Below, one piece after another: positions 42,064 through 50,854 of a DNA stretch of 64,000 bases. The DNA is from Achromobacter insolitus (GTDB lineage Bacteria; Pseudomonadota; Gammaproteobacteria; Burkholderiales; Burkholderiaceae_B), in contig NZ_NJIF01000010.1 of the NCBI RefSeq assembly GCF_002209555.1, forward strand, positions 1 to 64,000, read 5' to 3'. The notes beneath the pieces were generated by a model that did no database searches, was not told the DNA's origin, and saw nothing but the letters and a program-made list of their open reading frames with translations. Each line of letters begins with the position of its first letter. Position 1 is the stretch's first letter. Position numbers and translations under genes: made by a program.

Positions 42064-42474
42064 ATGCGATACATGATCATCGTCCGGGCCACGCCGGACA
42101 GTGAAGCGGGCGTGATGCCGGAGGAAAGTCTGCTGGGCGCCATGGCGACCTATCACGAGGCGCTGGCCAAGGCCGGCGTGCTGCTGGACGCCAATGGCTT
42201 GCACCCCTCTTCCAAGGGGTGGCGCGTGCAGTACAACCAGGGCAAGCGCGAAGTCGTGGACGGCCCCTTCGCCGAAACCAAGGAGCTGATCGCCGGCTAC
42301 ACCATGATCCAGGCGCGGTCGCGCGAGGAAGCCATGCAGTGGGCACTGCGCTTTCCAGAGCCCTTCCCGGGCCAGCCGTGCGCCGTCGAAGTGCGCCAGG
42401 TCTTCGAGCTGGACGAGTTCGGCCCCAGCGAAGGCGTCGAACGCTTCCGGCAGATACCGGGCAATGGCCAATAG
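42064..42474 (+). CDS. DGPF (YCII-related) protein
   Basis: The protein has 136 residues. It contains MRYMIIVRATPDSEAGVMP and the diagnostic VVDGPFAETKELIAGYTMIQARSREEAMQWALRFPEP. This is the DGPF family typically coded next to ECF42 sigma factors, where it is thought to be a target or functional partner. AGGAG precedes ATG 42064. First gene of the DGPF-VOC-sigma operon behind the TGTCGA/CGTC promoter. Confidence 0.92.
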   Translation: MRYMIIVRATPDSEAGVMPEESLLGAMATYHEALAKAGVLLDANGLHPSSKGWRVQYNQGKREVVDGPFAETKELIAGYTMIQARSREEAMQWALRFPEPFPGQPCAVEVRQVFELDEFGPSEGVERFRQIPGNGQ

Positions 42475-42556
42475 CCGGGCGCAACCTCGCGCGTAACCAT
42501 CACCAGCCCCCTGGCATTGGCGCCAGGCCATGCTTACCATCAGGAAACGGAACATC

Positions 42557-42964
42557 ATGCACAACCAGATCTTCGTCAATCTCCCCATCGCCGACATGCA
42601 GAAATCGCAGGCCTTCTTCAAGAGCCTGGGCTTCAGCTTCAACCCGCAGTTCACCAACGACCAGGGCGCCTGCATGGTCGTGAGCGACAGCATCTACGTC
42701 ATGCTGCTGGTGAAGGACTTCTTCCAGACCTTCACCGGCAAACCGGTGGCCGACGCCACCAAGACCACCGAAGTGCTGATCGCGCTGTCCTGCGACAGCC
42801 GCGCCGAAGTGGACGAACAGGTGGCGCGCGCCCTGGCCGCTGGCGGCACCGCGCCACGCCAGCCGCAGGACCACGGCTTCATGTACGCCCACGGCTTCGA
42901 GGACCTGGACGGCCATGTCTGGGAACTGGTGTACATGGCTCCCGGCGAGGTCCCCAACGCATGA
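42557..42964 (+). CDS. VOC-superfamily (glyoxalase-like) protein
   Basis: The protein has 135 residues. IFVNLPIADMQKSQAFFKSLGFSFNPQFTND at the start and GFEDLDGHVWELVYM at the end are typical of YaeR/lactoylglutathione-lyase-like VOC proteins. A second small-molecule enzyme of unknown substrate in the sigma-factor operon. ATG at 42557 has AGGAAACGG upstream; a start at 42530 is possible. The stop overlaps the sigma-factor ATG. Confidence 0.87.
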   Translation: MHNQIFVNLPIADMQKSQAFFKSLGFSFNPQFTNDQGACMVVSDSIYVMLLVKDFFQTFTGKPVADATKTTEVLIALSCDSRAEVDEQVARALAAGGTAPRQPQDHGFMYAHGFEDLDGHVWELVYMAPGEVPNA

Positions 42965-44238
42965 CGCGGGAGGCCGTGCATCGCGCCATCGAGGCGGTCT
43001 GGCGGATCGAAGCCGCCAGCGTCATCGCCGGCGTCGCGCGCCTGGTGCGCGACGTCGGGCCGGCTGAAGAGCTGGCGCAAGATGCCTTGGTCGCCGCCCT
43101 GGAACGCTGGCCCGAAACCGGCGTGCCGGACAACCCGGGAGCGTGGCTGATGACTACCGCCAAGAATCGCGCGCGCGACCGTCTGCGGCTGGATGCGCTG
43201 CACACGCGCAAGCACGAGCAGATCGGGCACGAGCTGGAGGCCCTGCAAGCCGACGTCGAGCCCGACTTCGTCGACGCGCTGGATGCCGCCCGCCAGGACG
43301 ACATAGGCGACGACCTGCTGCGGCTGGTGTTCACCGCCTGCCACCCGCTCCTGTCCACCGAAGCGCGCGTGGCGCTCACCCTGCGCCTGCTGGGCGGTTT
43401 GACCACCGCCGAAATCGCGCGCGCCTTCCTGGCGTCCGAGTCCACCATCGCGCAACGCATCGTGCGCGCCAAGCGCAGCTTGTCCGCTGCGAACGTGCCC
43501 TTCGAGGTGCCGCGGGCCGAAGAGCGGGCGCCGCGCCTGGCGTCCGTGCTGGAAGTCATCTACCTGATCTTCAACGAAGGGTATTCGGCCACCTCGGGCG
43601 ATGACTGGATGCGTCCCGCGCTGTGCGACGAAGCCCTGCGCCTGGGCCGTATCCTGGCGCAGCTGGCTCCCGATGAAAGCGAGGTCCATGGGCTGGCAGC
43701 GCTGATGGAATTGCAGGCTTCGCGCCTGCATGCGCGCACCGATGCCCAGGGCCGCCCCGTCTTGCTGATGGACCAGGATCGCAGCCGCTGGGATCCTTTG
43801 CTGATCCGCCGCGGCCTGGCGGCGCTGGCGCTCTCGGACAGCCTGGGTGCGCCGCGCGGTCCCTATGCGCTGCAGGCGGAACTGGCCGCCTGCCACGCCC
43901 GCGCCCGCGCGCCCGAAGAAACCGACTGGCCGCGCATCGTGGCGCTGTACGACGCGCTGGCGCAGGCCATGCCGTCGCCTGTGGTGGAACTGAACCGCGC
44001 CGTCGCGGTGGGCATGGCCTTCGGCCCCCAGGCCGGACTGGACCTGGCCGACCATCTGGCGCAGGAACCCGCGCTGGCCAATTACCATTGGCTGCCCAGC
44101 GTGCGGGCAGACCTGCTGGCCAAGCTGGGGCGCCACGCCGAAGCCCGCGCCGAGTTCGAACGCGCCGCCGGCATGACGCGCAACGCGCGTGAACGGGAAA
44201 TGCTGCTGGGACGGGCGCGGGAGATGCCCGTAGCCTGA
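42961..44238 (+). CDS. ECF42-type extracytoplasmic-function sigma factor
   Basis: The protein has 425 residues. Region sigma2 (about 10-75) includes LVRDVGPAEELAQDALVAALERWPETGVPDNPGAWLMTTAKNRARDRLR. Region sigma4 (about 120-175) includes LLSTEARVALTLRLLGGLTTAEIARAFLASESTIAQRIVRAKR. A C-terminal extension of about 240 residues follows (IYLIFNEGYSATSG, LMELQASR, LNRAVAVGMAFGP), TPR/SnoaL-independent and typical of the ECF42 group. No anti-sigma gene is present, which fits ECF42, where the extension is thought to control activity. ATGA overlap with the VOC gene. The adjacent DGPF genes reinforce the assignment. Confidence 0.93.
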   Translation: MTREAVHRAIEAVWRIEAASVIAGVARLVRDVGPAEELAQDALVAALERWPETGVPDNPGAWLMTTAKNRARDRLRLDALHTRKHEQIGHELEALQADVEPDFVDALDAARQDDIGDDLLRLVFTACHPLLSTEARVALTLRLLGGLTTAEIARAFLASESTIAQRIVRAKRSLSAANVPFEVPRAEERAPRLASVLEVIYLIFNEGYSATSGDDWMRPALCDEALRLGRILAQLAPDESEVHGLAALMELQASRLHARTDAQGRPVLLMDQDRSRWDPLLIRRGLAALALSDSLGAPRGPYALQAELAACHARARAPEETDWPRIVALYDALAQAMPSPVVELNRAVAVGMAFGPQAGLDLADHLAQEPALANYHWLPSVRADLLAKLGRHAEARAEFERAAGMTRNAREREMLLGRAREMPVA

Positions 44239-44261
44239 GGCCGGCATGCTTAAATCCAGGC

Positions 44262-45131
44262 ATGCACCCCATCGCCCCCGCCTCGTCCGACCTCGCCGCG
44301 CCCGCCTTGCCGGGCGTGCCGGCGGCGTTCGAGCATCCCGGCGATCGGGCCGAATTCCGCCAGGCAGCGCATCTGCCCGGCGTGGAGCTGTACCGCGCGC
44401 ACATCATCCGCTATGCCTTCGAACCCCATACCCATGAAGCCTATGGCCTGGGCGCGATCGAAACGGGTGTCGAACGCTTCCGCTACCGCGGCGCGGACCA
44501 TCTGGCGCCCTCGGGGTCGGTAGTACTGATGAACCCGGACGAATTGCACACGGGCCGCGCCGAAACCGAGGGAGGCTGGCGCTACCGCATGGTCTACCTG
44601 GATCCGGATGTAGTAGCCCGCGTCACGGGCGACTCCGGCTGGTGGTTCGATACGGCCGTCGGCCATGACGCCGCAGGCGCACAGCGCGTCACCGCGCTGC
44701 TGGATACCTTGTGGCAGGCGCGCGAGCCGCTCGCTTTCGATAGCGCGCTGTATGCGCTGCTGGGCGAGTTCCGCCGCCACGCGCGCACGGCGCGGGCGGC
44801 GCCCAATGAAGGCGCGCCGCGCTTCGCTTCCGTCATCGACTACCTGCGCGCCCACCTGTCGCGCCGCCTGACACTGGACGAACTCGCTGCCGTTGCCGGC
44901 CTCAGCCCCTTTCATTTCCTGCGCAGCTTCCAGGCCCGATACCATGCCACGCCACAGCAGATGCTGATGGCTTTGCGCCTGTTCGAAGCCAAACGCCGCC
45001 TGGCCGCGGGCGAATCGCCCGCACAGGTGGCGCTGGCTGCCGGCCTGACCGACCAGGCCCATCTGACCCGCGCCTTCTCCCGCCGCTACGGGGTCACGCC
45101 CGCCCGCTATCAGAAGCAAGTCCGCGCCTGA
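44262..45131 (+). CDS. AraC-family transcriptional regulator
   Basis: The protein has 289 residues. The N-terminal AraC_binding cupin (about 35-120) contains FEPHTHEAYGLGAIETGVERFRYRG and LMNPDELHTGRAE. The C-terminal double HTH is LTLDELAAVAGLSPFHFLRSFQARYHATPQQMLMALRLFEA and LAAGLTDQAHLTRAFSRRYGVTPARY. It lies 82 bp upstream of a DMT transporter in the same direction, a common regulator/exporter pairing. Confidence 0.9.
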   Translation: MHPIAPASSDLAAPALPGVPAAFEHPGDRAEFRQAAHLPGVELYRAHIIRYAFEPHTHEAYGLGAIETGVERFRYRGADHLAPSGSVVLMNPDELHTGRAETEGGWRYRMVYLDPDVVARVTGDSGWWFDTAVGHDAAGAQRVTALLDTLWQAREPLAFDSALYALLGEFRRHARTARAAPNEGAPRFASVIDYLRAHLSRRLTLDELAAVAGLSPFHFLRSFQARYHATPQQMLMALRLFEAKRRLAAGESPAQVALAAGLTDQAHLTRAFSRRYGVTPARYQKQVRA

Positions 45132-45213
45132 GCCGCACGCAGCAATCTGGTACAAGACGCGCCAGCAACGGCCTGGCTAGACTGCCCGCATTCTTGATCT
45201 GGAGCGACTTGCT

Positions 45214-46173
45214 ATGTGGGCTGGAACCCTTTACGCCCTGGCCGCCGGCCTGATGTGGGGGCTGGTGTTCGTGGGCCCCCTGTTGCTGCCGGAATACCCG
45301 GCGGCGCTGCAATCCGTGGCGCGCTACCTGGCGTTCGGGCTGATCGCGCTGCCGCTGGCCTGGATGGATCGCCGCGCGCTGCGCCGGCTGGGCCGCGCCG
45401 ACTGGGTCGAGGCGCTGAAGCTGGCCGCCATCGGCAACCTGCTTTACTACCTGTGCCTGGCCAGCGCCATCCAGCGCGCCGGCGGTCCCCTGCCCACCAT
45501 GATCATCGGCACGCTGCCCGTCGTCATCGCCATCAGCGCCAACCTGCGTAACGCCAGGCGCGACGGCAGGCTGCCCTGGAAACGCCTGGCCCCTGCCCTG
45601 GCCTTGATCGCCCTGGGCATCGCCTGCGTCAATCAGGTGGAGTTGCAGGCACTGCGCCAGGAGGCGGACGCCGACATGTCGCGCTATACCGTGGGCGCGT
45701 TGCTGGCGCTGGGCGCGGTGGCGTGCTGGACCTGGTATCCGCTGCGCAATGCGGATTGGCTGCGCGCGCATCCGGACCGCAGCCCGCGCACCTGGGCCAC
45801 GGCCCAGGGTGTGGCGACCCTGCCATTGGCACTGGCGGGTTACGCGGCGTTGTGGGCGGGCATGGCAGCCGCCGGCAGCAGCTTTCCCATGCCCGCCGGT
45901 CCCCGGCCCGAGGTCTTCCTGGCCTTGATGGCCATCATCGGCCTGTTCGCGTCCTGGTTGGGCACCCTGTGCTGGAACGAAGCCAGCCAGCGCCTGCCCA
46001 CCGCGCTGGCCGGACAGTTGATCGTGTTCGAAACGCTGGCGGCGCTGGCCTATGCCTACATCCTGCGCGGGCAGATGCCCCAACCGCTGACCCTGATCGG
46101 CATCGCCTGCCTGATCGTGGGCGTGCTGCGCGCGGTCCGGGTCAAGCCCGAAGCCGTGCCGGCCCCCGCCTGA
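45214..46173 (+). CDS. EamA/DMT-superfamily transporter
   Basis: The protein has 319 residues and about ten membrane helices in two EamA repeats. Repeat one starts LYALAAGLMWGLVFVGPLLL; helices include LLYYLCLASAIQRAGGPLPTMIIGTLPVVIAI and FETLAALAYAYILRGQMPQPLTLIGIACLIVGVL. DMT carriers export or import amino acids, nucleosides or other metabolites; the substrate is unknown. GGAGCGAC precedes the ATG. Confidence 0.88.
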   Translation: MWAGTLYALAAGLMWGLVFVGPLLLPEYPAALQSVARYLAFGLIALPLAWMDRRALRRLGRADWVEALKLAAIGNLLYYLCLASAIQRAGGPLPTMIIGTLPVVIAISANLRNARRDGRLPWKRLAPALALIALGIACVNQVELQALRQEADADMSRYTVGALLALGAVACWTWYPLRNADWLRAHPDRSPRTWATAQGVATLPLALAGYAALWAGMAAAGSSFPMPAGPRPEVFLALMAIIGLFASWLGTLCWNEASQRLPTALAGQLIVFETLAALAYAYILRGQMPQPLTLIGIACLIVGVLRAVRVKPEAVPAPA

Positions 46174-46196
46174 AGACGCGCGCGTTTCGCCGCGCG

Positions 46197-46871
46197 CTAG
46201 GCCAGCAGCAATTCGGGCAAGCGGCGCAGATCGTCGATGACGTCCGAAGCGCCCTCGTCGAGCAGCCGCTGGCGCTGGTCCGGTCCGTTGTGCGAGGCGC
46301 CCACATAGCCCACCGCGCGCATGCGCGCGGCGCGGGCGGCCCGCACGCCGGGCACGCTGTCTTCCACCACCACGCAATCGAGGATTGCGACGCGCATCTG
46401 CCGGGCCGCGAACAGGAACACGTCCGGCGCTGGTTTGCCGTGCGCCACCTGCGCCGTGCTGAACACGTGCGGCGCGAACTCGTCCCATAGGCCGACCAGC
46501 TTCAGGGCCGCCTCCAGCTTGGGCGGCGTGCTGCTCGATGCCACGCAGACCTGCAGCCCGCGCTCGCGCAGCGCCCGGACTGTCTCGAGCGCGCCCGGCA
46601 GCGCGCGCAGTTCCTGGCGGAAGGTGGCAGCCAATCCATCCGCGTATTCGCGCGCGAATCCTTCCGGCAGGCTGCAAGCGCTTTCCTGCTGCAAGGTCTG
46701 CCACATATCCGCGTCGGGTATGCCTGCGAAGCGGCGCGCAGCTTCCTCGGGCGTGATGGCGATGCCATGCGCGGCCAGCGCCCGGGATTGGGCGCGCGCC
46801 GCGATGATCTCGCTATCGATCAAAACGCCGTCGCAGTCGAAGATGACCAGGCTGGGGGCAGGCGTAGGCAT
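46197..46871 (-). CDS. HAD-superfamily phosphatase/phosphoglucomutase-like hydrolase
   Basis: The protein has 224 residues. HAD motif I is FDCDGVLIDSE, motif II the VASSST region, motif III GKPAPDVFLFAARQM and motif IV VVEDSVPGVRAARAARM. The sequence belongs to the beta-phosphoglucomutase/YieH/GPH group (subfamily IA with a helical cap). It likely dephosphorylates a sugar phosphate or similar metabolite. ATG at 46871. Convergent with the DMT gene. Confidence 0.9.
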   Translation of the reverse strand: MPTPAPSLVIFDCDGVLIDSEIIAARAQSRALAAHGIAITPEEAARRFAGIPDADMWQTLQQESACSLPEGFAREYADGLAATFRQELRALPGALETVRALRERGLQVCVASSSTPPKLEAALKLVGLWDEFAPHVFSTAQVAHGKPAPDVFLFAARQMRVAILDCVVVEDSVPGVRAARAARMRAVGYVGASHNGPDQRQRLLDEGASDVIDDLRRLPELLLA

Positions 46872-46940
46872 GATGGCTCCATAAGGGACGAAGTGCCATG
46901 ATATGCCGGTCCCGTGACAACCGCGCGCATTGCACGCCGC

Positions 46941-48119
46941 TTACAGGCCAGGACCATTCAGGCGCCGCAGGCGCCATGCCAGCCATACGCCTCCCAGCCC
47001 CGCCGCCGCCACGATCAACGAGGCCGCCGACCAGCCGTAATGGTCGATCGCCCCGCCCACCGCCACCGGCCCTATCACCTGGCCCAGGCCGCTGCCCTGC
47101 ATCACCAGCCCCACCGACGCCGGCGTCAACGCGGGCTTGGGAGCCAGCAGCGGCGCGGTGCCCAGCAACGTGGCCGGTATCAGGCCCCCGACCGCGGAGA
47201 ACAGCACGCAGAGCAGAAAGGTGGGCATGGCCGGCAGCACCGAGCGGAATATCAGGAGCGCCACTGCGCCCATGATCAGGCTGGCGCAGGCGATCAGCGT
47301 CGAACGCCGCCAGCCGCGCGCCAGCAGCACCCCCGCGCCCAGATTGCCAACCACGTTGGCGGCGCTGGCGATGGCGCTGTACAGGCCGGCGGTCGCCAGG
47401 GGCAAACCCAGTTGTTCGGTCAGCAAGACCGGCAGGAAGGTGAACAACGCGAAAAACATGAGGCTGTAGAGCGTGAACGACAGCGCCAGCAATCGGGGGC
47501 CGGGCGCGCCCATTGTGTCCACCGTATCCTGCCGCAAGCCGCCCCATGACAGCCTCGCGCCGCCCGGCGTGGCCGGCGCCAAGGCGGCCACGCAGGCCAG
47601 CGCCACCAGCACCGCCGCGCCCGCGCACCACCAATAAGCCTGCCAGCCGCTGAAAGCCTGCGAGGCCAGCATTGCGATGGCCATGCCGGCAGGCATGTAG
47701 CAACTCCAGAGCGCAAACGCAAAGTCGCGCGTGGACGCCGATACCATGCGCTGCAAGGCCGCGGGCCCAGCCACCGTGATCATCAGGAAGCCCAGTCCTT
47801 CCACGATGCGCGAAGCCAGCAGCACGCTGTAGACCGGCGCCATCGCCCCGGTCACCGTGCCCACGGCAGTCGCGGCCAGCCCCGCCAGCAGCATCCGCCG
47901 GGCGCCATAGCGGTTGATGACACCGCCGGCGGCAATTCCGCCGACCAGGCCCAGGATCGAAAACACCGCGGCGAGCGCGCCGATGGAGGCCAGATCCAGG
48001 CCCATATCCTTGCGCAGCAGCGGCGCCGCGATGATGACCTTGCCGACTTGCAGCGCCGACACCACGCCGGCCCCCACGATGGCCAGCACCGCCGACCAAC
48101 GCGTTCCTTCCTTGCCCAT
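46941..48119 (-). CDS. MFS transporter (CynX/NimT-like)
   Basis: The protein has 392 residues and about 12 membrane helices. LQVGKVIIAAPLLRKDMGLDLASIGALAAVFSILGLVGGIAAGGVINRYGARR gives helix 1, helix 2 and motif A. The family resembles cyanate/nitroimidazole permeases; the substrate is unknown. AAGGGGAGACAGGG lies before ATG 48119; the long upstream open frame overlaps the LysR gene antisense and is rejected. The gene is divergent from a LysR regulator that probably controls it. Confidence 0.88.
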   Translation of the reverse strand: MGKEGTRWSAVLAIVGAGVVSALQVGKVIIAAPLLRKDMGLDLASIGALAAVFSILGLVGGIAAGGVINRYGARRMLLAGLAATAVGTVTGAMAPVYSVLLASRIVEGLGFLMITVAGPAALQRMVSASTRDFAFALWSCYMPAGMAIAMLASQAFSGWQAYWWCAGAAVLVALACVAALAPATPGGARLSWGGLRQDTVDTMGAPGPRLLALSFTLYSLMFFALFTFLPVLLTEQLGLPLATAGLYSAIASAANVVGNLGAGVLLARGWRRSTLIACASLIMGAVALLIFRSVLPAMPTFLLCVLFSAVGGLIPATLLGTAPLLAPKPALTPASVGLVMQGSGLGQVIGPVAVGGAIDHYGWSAASLIVAAAGLGGVWLAWRLRRLNGPGL

Positions 48120-48194
48120 CCCTGTCTCCCCTTGCTTCAACCCACGCAGGATGCCAGCGCCGGCCGATCCTGGTAAGTGATAATCTTTTGATGG

Positions 48195-48206
48195 AATCGA
48201 TCGATT
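48195..48206. promoter_or_regulatory. 12-bp palindrome in the MFS/LysR divergent promoter
   Basis: AATCGATCGATT is a perfect palindrome in the 106-bp AT-rich gap between the divergent MFS and LysR genes, 20 bp before the LysR start. It is the likely LysR-type binding region, though LysR sites are usually of the T-N11-A kind. Confidence 0.4.
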
Positions 48207-48225
48207 AAATAGATCAACTTGCCGG

Positions 48226-49170
48226 ATGATAGACGCCCTGACCCTGGACCAGTTGCGCGTATTCGCCGCCGTGGCCGATGCCGGCAGCTTCCGCGCGGCC
48301 GCGCGGCGCCTGTCGCGCGTGCAATCGGCTGTCAGCCACGCCATCGCCAACATGGAAGCGGAACTGGGCGTGACGCTGTTCGACCGCAGCGGACACCGGC
48401 CCGTCATGACGCCGCAGGGTGAAGCCCTGCTGGCCAACGCCCGGGACATCCTGCTTCGCGTGGACGCCATGCGAGCCCGCGCCCAGGGCCTGGGTGAAGG
48501 CGTTGAACTGGAACTGTCGCTGGCCGTGGACACGCTGTATCCCATCGCCGAAGTGGGCGCCGCGCTGAACGCGCTGCGCGCGGCCTATCCCTCGGTCGCC
48601 GTCCGGGTGTCCGTGCTGCCTTTGGGCGGCCCGGTCGAAGCCCTGCTGACGCGCAGCCACACGCTGGCCATCACCGCTGGCGACCATTTCCGTCATCCGC
48701 GCATCGTCATGCAGGCACTGTCGTCCGTGCAGATGGTGGCGGTGGTTGGCGCAGGACATGCCTTGGCGCGGCGCGTGGCCGCCGATGCGCCACTGGGCCC
48801 GCCCGAGCTTGCCGACCACGTGCAGATCGTGCAAATGGACCCGTCTTCGTTGACTCCGGGACGCGATTTCGCGGTGCTGTCGCCGCAAACCTGCCGCGTC
48901 AGCGGCCAGGACACCAAACACGCGCTGATCCTGGCGGGCGTGGGCTGGGGTCGGCTGCCCTACTGGCAGGTGGCGCGCGATCTGGCCGAGGGCCGGCTGC
49001 TGCGCCTGCCGACGGACAGCCTGGGGCGCGGCAGCCAGGTGGCCAGCGAAACCTACCTGGCGCATCGCATCGACCAGCCCCTGGGACCCGCCGCCCGCGT
49101 CCTGGCGGCCGCCCTGCGCGCAGCCGCCCATCAGGATTGCGGCGCGGATGCCGCCGGCGGGCGGGCGTAA
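48226..49170 (+). CDS. LysR-family transcriptional regulator
   Basis: The protein has 314 residues. The N-terminal HTH is LTLDQLRVFAAVADAGSFRAAARRLSRVQSAVSHAIANMEAELGVTLFDRSGHRPVMT. The substrate-binding domain (about 90-290) contains ALNALRAAYPSVAVRVSV and LILAGVGWGRLPYWQV. Divergent from the MFS transporter, so likely its regulator. Its 3' end overlaps the convergent DUF169 gene by 40 bp. Confidence 0.92.
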   Translation: MIDALTLDQLRVFAAVADAGSFRAAARRLSRVQSAVSHAIANMEAELGVTLFDRSGHRPVMTPQGEALLANARDILLRVDAMRARAQGLGEGVELELSLAVDTLYPIAEVGAALNALRAAYPSVAVRVSVLPLGGPVEALLTRSHTLAITAGDHFRHPRIVMQALSSVQMVAVVGAGHALARRVAADAPLGPPELADHVQIVQMDPSSLTPGRDFAVLSPQTCRVSGQDTKHALILAGVGWGRLPYWQVARDLAEGRLLRLPTDSLGRGSQVASETYLAHRIDQPLGPAARVLAAALRAAAHQDCGADAAGGRA

Positions 49171-49928
49171 CTGACGCCCATGCCTGCCCGCACGTCGTTC
49201 TGGATGCCGTAGGGCGGAATCGGATAGCGCAGGCCGTTGGCGGACAAGGCCTTCATGCCCGCGATGGCAATGGGCAGGTAATGCGGCGGCAAAGCCATCA
49301 GCATTTCCTCATCAGGCACGCCGCCGTAACGGCGCTCGGCGTAACAGGGCAAGGACAGGCTGGGTTCCCCCGTGGCCAGCGCGCGGCCCCAGGAGTCCGC
49401 ACAGGCCGTCTCGCCCACCACGCTCCAGTCGAAGCGCCGATAGTTCTTCCATTGCAGGCCATTGATAAGAATGATCATCTGGCCCGGCGTAGCGTAGATG
49501 AGGCAGATGTCCGGCGGATCCAGCCGGCCGGACGCCAGCGGCGACACCACCAACCCGCGGTACTTGCCCGCCGGCACACAGGACAGCGCCTCCTGGCGCG
49601 CCTGCGCATCTTCCTGGGTGGCGTGCCAGACGCCCACATAATCCTTGCCGCTTTTCCAGGCGTCGTCCTGCGGCCCCAGGCCGATCACGGCGCGGCATTG
49701 CGCGCCAACCAGATCGTCGCCCGTAATGCCCACCGTCCATCCCAGGCGTGCGGCCATGCCGACGATCTGATCGGTGGTGTGCGTGGCCTGCGGACGGCGC
49801 AAACCCTTTACGGCCGCCATGTCCGCTTCGCGCTCGTAGAGCTTCATGCCGATGACCGTCGTCTTCAGGCGCAGCAGTTTGTTCAAGTCATCGACCAGCG
49901 ATGCCCAATTCGGTGTCGTCTCTTCCAT
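49131..49928 (-). CDS. DUF169 family protein
   Basis: The protein has 265 residues. It belongs to the DUF169 (ArCR) group: LRLKTTVIGMKLYERE, KYRGLVVSPLASGRLDPPDICLIYATPGQMIILINGLQW and SCVPAGKYRG. Five cysteines occur (e.g. GAQCRAVIGLG, GETACADSWG, LPCYAERRYGG), reminiscent of metal-binding DUF169 proteins in anaerobes and proteobacteria. Function unknown. ATG at 49928 follows AAGGGACGGG. It overlaps the LysR 3' end and is divergent from the SDR. Confidence 0.87.
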   Translation of the reverse strand: MEETTPNWASLVDDLNKLLRLKTTVIGMKLYEREADMAAVKGLRRPQATHTTDQIVGMAARLGWTVGITGDDLVGAQCRAVIGLGPQDDAWKSGKDYVGVWHATQEDAQARQEALSCVPAGKYRGLVVSPLASGRLDPPDICLIYATPGQMIILINGLQWKNYRRFDWSVVGETACADSWGRALATGEPSLSLPCYAERRYGGVPDEEMLMALPPHYLPIAIAGMKALSANGLRYPIPPYGIQNDVRAGMGVSYARPPAASAPQS

Positions 49929-50103
49929 GCCCGTCCCTTGGACTGTTGTGCGCGGACTTTGCCGCATTGCCGCAGATTCGGATTGCGGTCCGCAATGACT
50001 ATAACGAATCGCCCGCAAGGCTTCCGATTGATCTATCGTGGAATGCGGCGATCCCGCCCGCCGCAAGCGCGCAGGACACTTCCCGGCTTCCAAGGAGCCC
50101 ACC

Positions 50104-50853
50104 ATGAACCGTTTTGAACAGAAGACCGTCCTGGTCACCGGAGGCACGAGCGGCATCGGACTCGCCGCCGCCCAGGCCTTCGCCGCCGAAGGCGCCCGCG
50201 TGGTCGTCACCGGCCGCGACGCCGCAGTGCTGAAGCAGGTCCGCGCCAGCCTGGGCTCCCATGCCCTGGCCCTGCGCAACGATGCCGGCGCTCCCGGCGC
50301 CGCCACGGCGCTGGCCGCCGAACTGCGCCAGGCCGGTATCCGCCTGGACGCCGTATTCATCAACGCGGGCGTGGCGCGCTTCGCTCCCCTGGCCGAAGCC
50401 ACGGAAGCGCTCTGGGACCAGACGTTTTCCACCAACGTCAAGGGTGCCTTCTTCCAGTTGCAGGCGCTGGATCCGCTGCTCAATCCGGGGGCATCCATCG
50501 TGCTCAACGGGTCGATCAATGCCCGCATCGGCATGCCGGCCTCATCCATCTACGCCGCCAGCAAGGCCGCGCTGATCTCGCTGGCCAAGACCTTGTCGGC
50601 GGAATTGCTGCCGCGAGGCATCCGCGTCAATGTCATCAGCCCCGGACCCGTGGCCACGCCGATCTATGACAAGCTGGGGCTGGACGCCGCCACGTTGGAG
50701 AAGACCGCTGCCAGCATCCGCGCCCAGGTTCCGCTGGGCCGCTTCGGCACCCCGCAGGAAATCGCTTCCACCGTATTGCACCTGGCCTCGCCAGAATCCG
50801 CCTTCATCGTGGGCACGGAAATCATCGCCGACGGCGGCATGAGCCAGTTGTAG
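50104..50853 (+). CDS. short-chain dehydrogenase/reductase
   Basis: The protein has 249 residues, a classical SDR. NAD(P) motif TGGTSGIG, NAG at INAGVARF, catalytic Ser in NGSINA, the YAASK motif (Tyr and Lys) and the PGPVATP loop. The Arg in VTGRD suggests NADP(H) preference. Substrate unknown. AAGGAG precedes ATG 50104. The stop lies 1 bp from the stop of the convergent AlkD-like gene. Confidence 0.92.
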   Translation: MNRFEQKTVLVTGGTSGIGLAAAQAFAAEGARVVVTGRDAAVLKQVRASLGSHALALRNDAGAPGAATALAAELRQAGIRLDAVFINAGVARFAPLAEATEALWDQTFSTNVKGAFFQLQALDPLLNPGASIVLNGSINARIGMPASSIYAASKAALISLAKTLSAELLPRGIRVNVISPGPVATPIYDKLGLDAATLEKTAASIRAQVPLGRFGTPQEIASTVLHLASPESAFIVGTEIIADGGMSQL

Positions 50854-50854
50854 G

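Noticed and set aside
42694..44247. Long minus-strand frame opposite the sigma factor
   Set aside because: Shadow of the ECF42 gene, His/Gln-rich without a domain.
46941..48545. 534-codon reading of the MFS transporter
   Set aside because: The extra N-terminus overlaps the divergent LysR gene; ATG at 48119 has a good ribosome binding site and starts directly at helix 1.
49131..50549. 472-codon reading of the DUF169 gene
   Set aside because: The extension lies antisense to the SDR; ATG at 49928 gives the family start.
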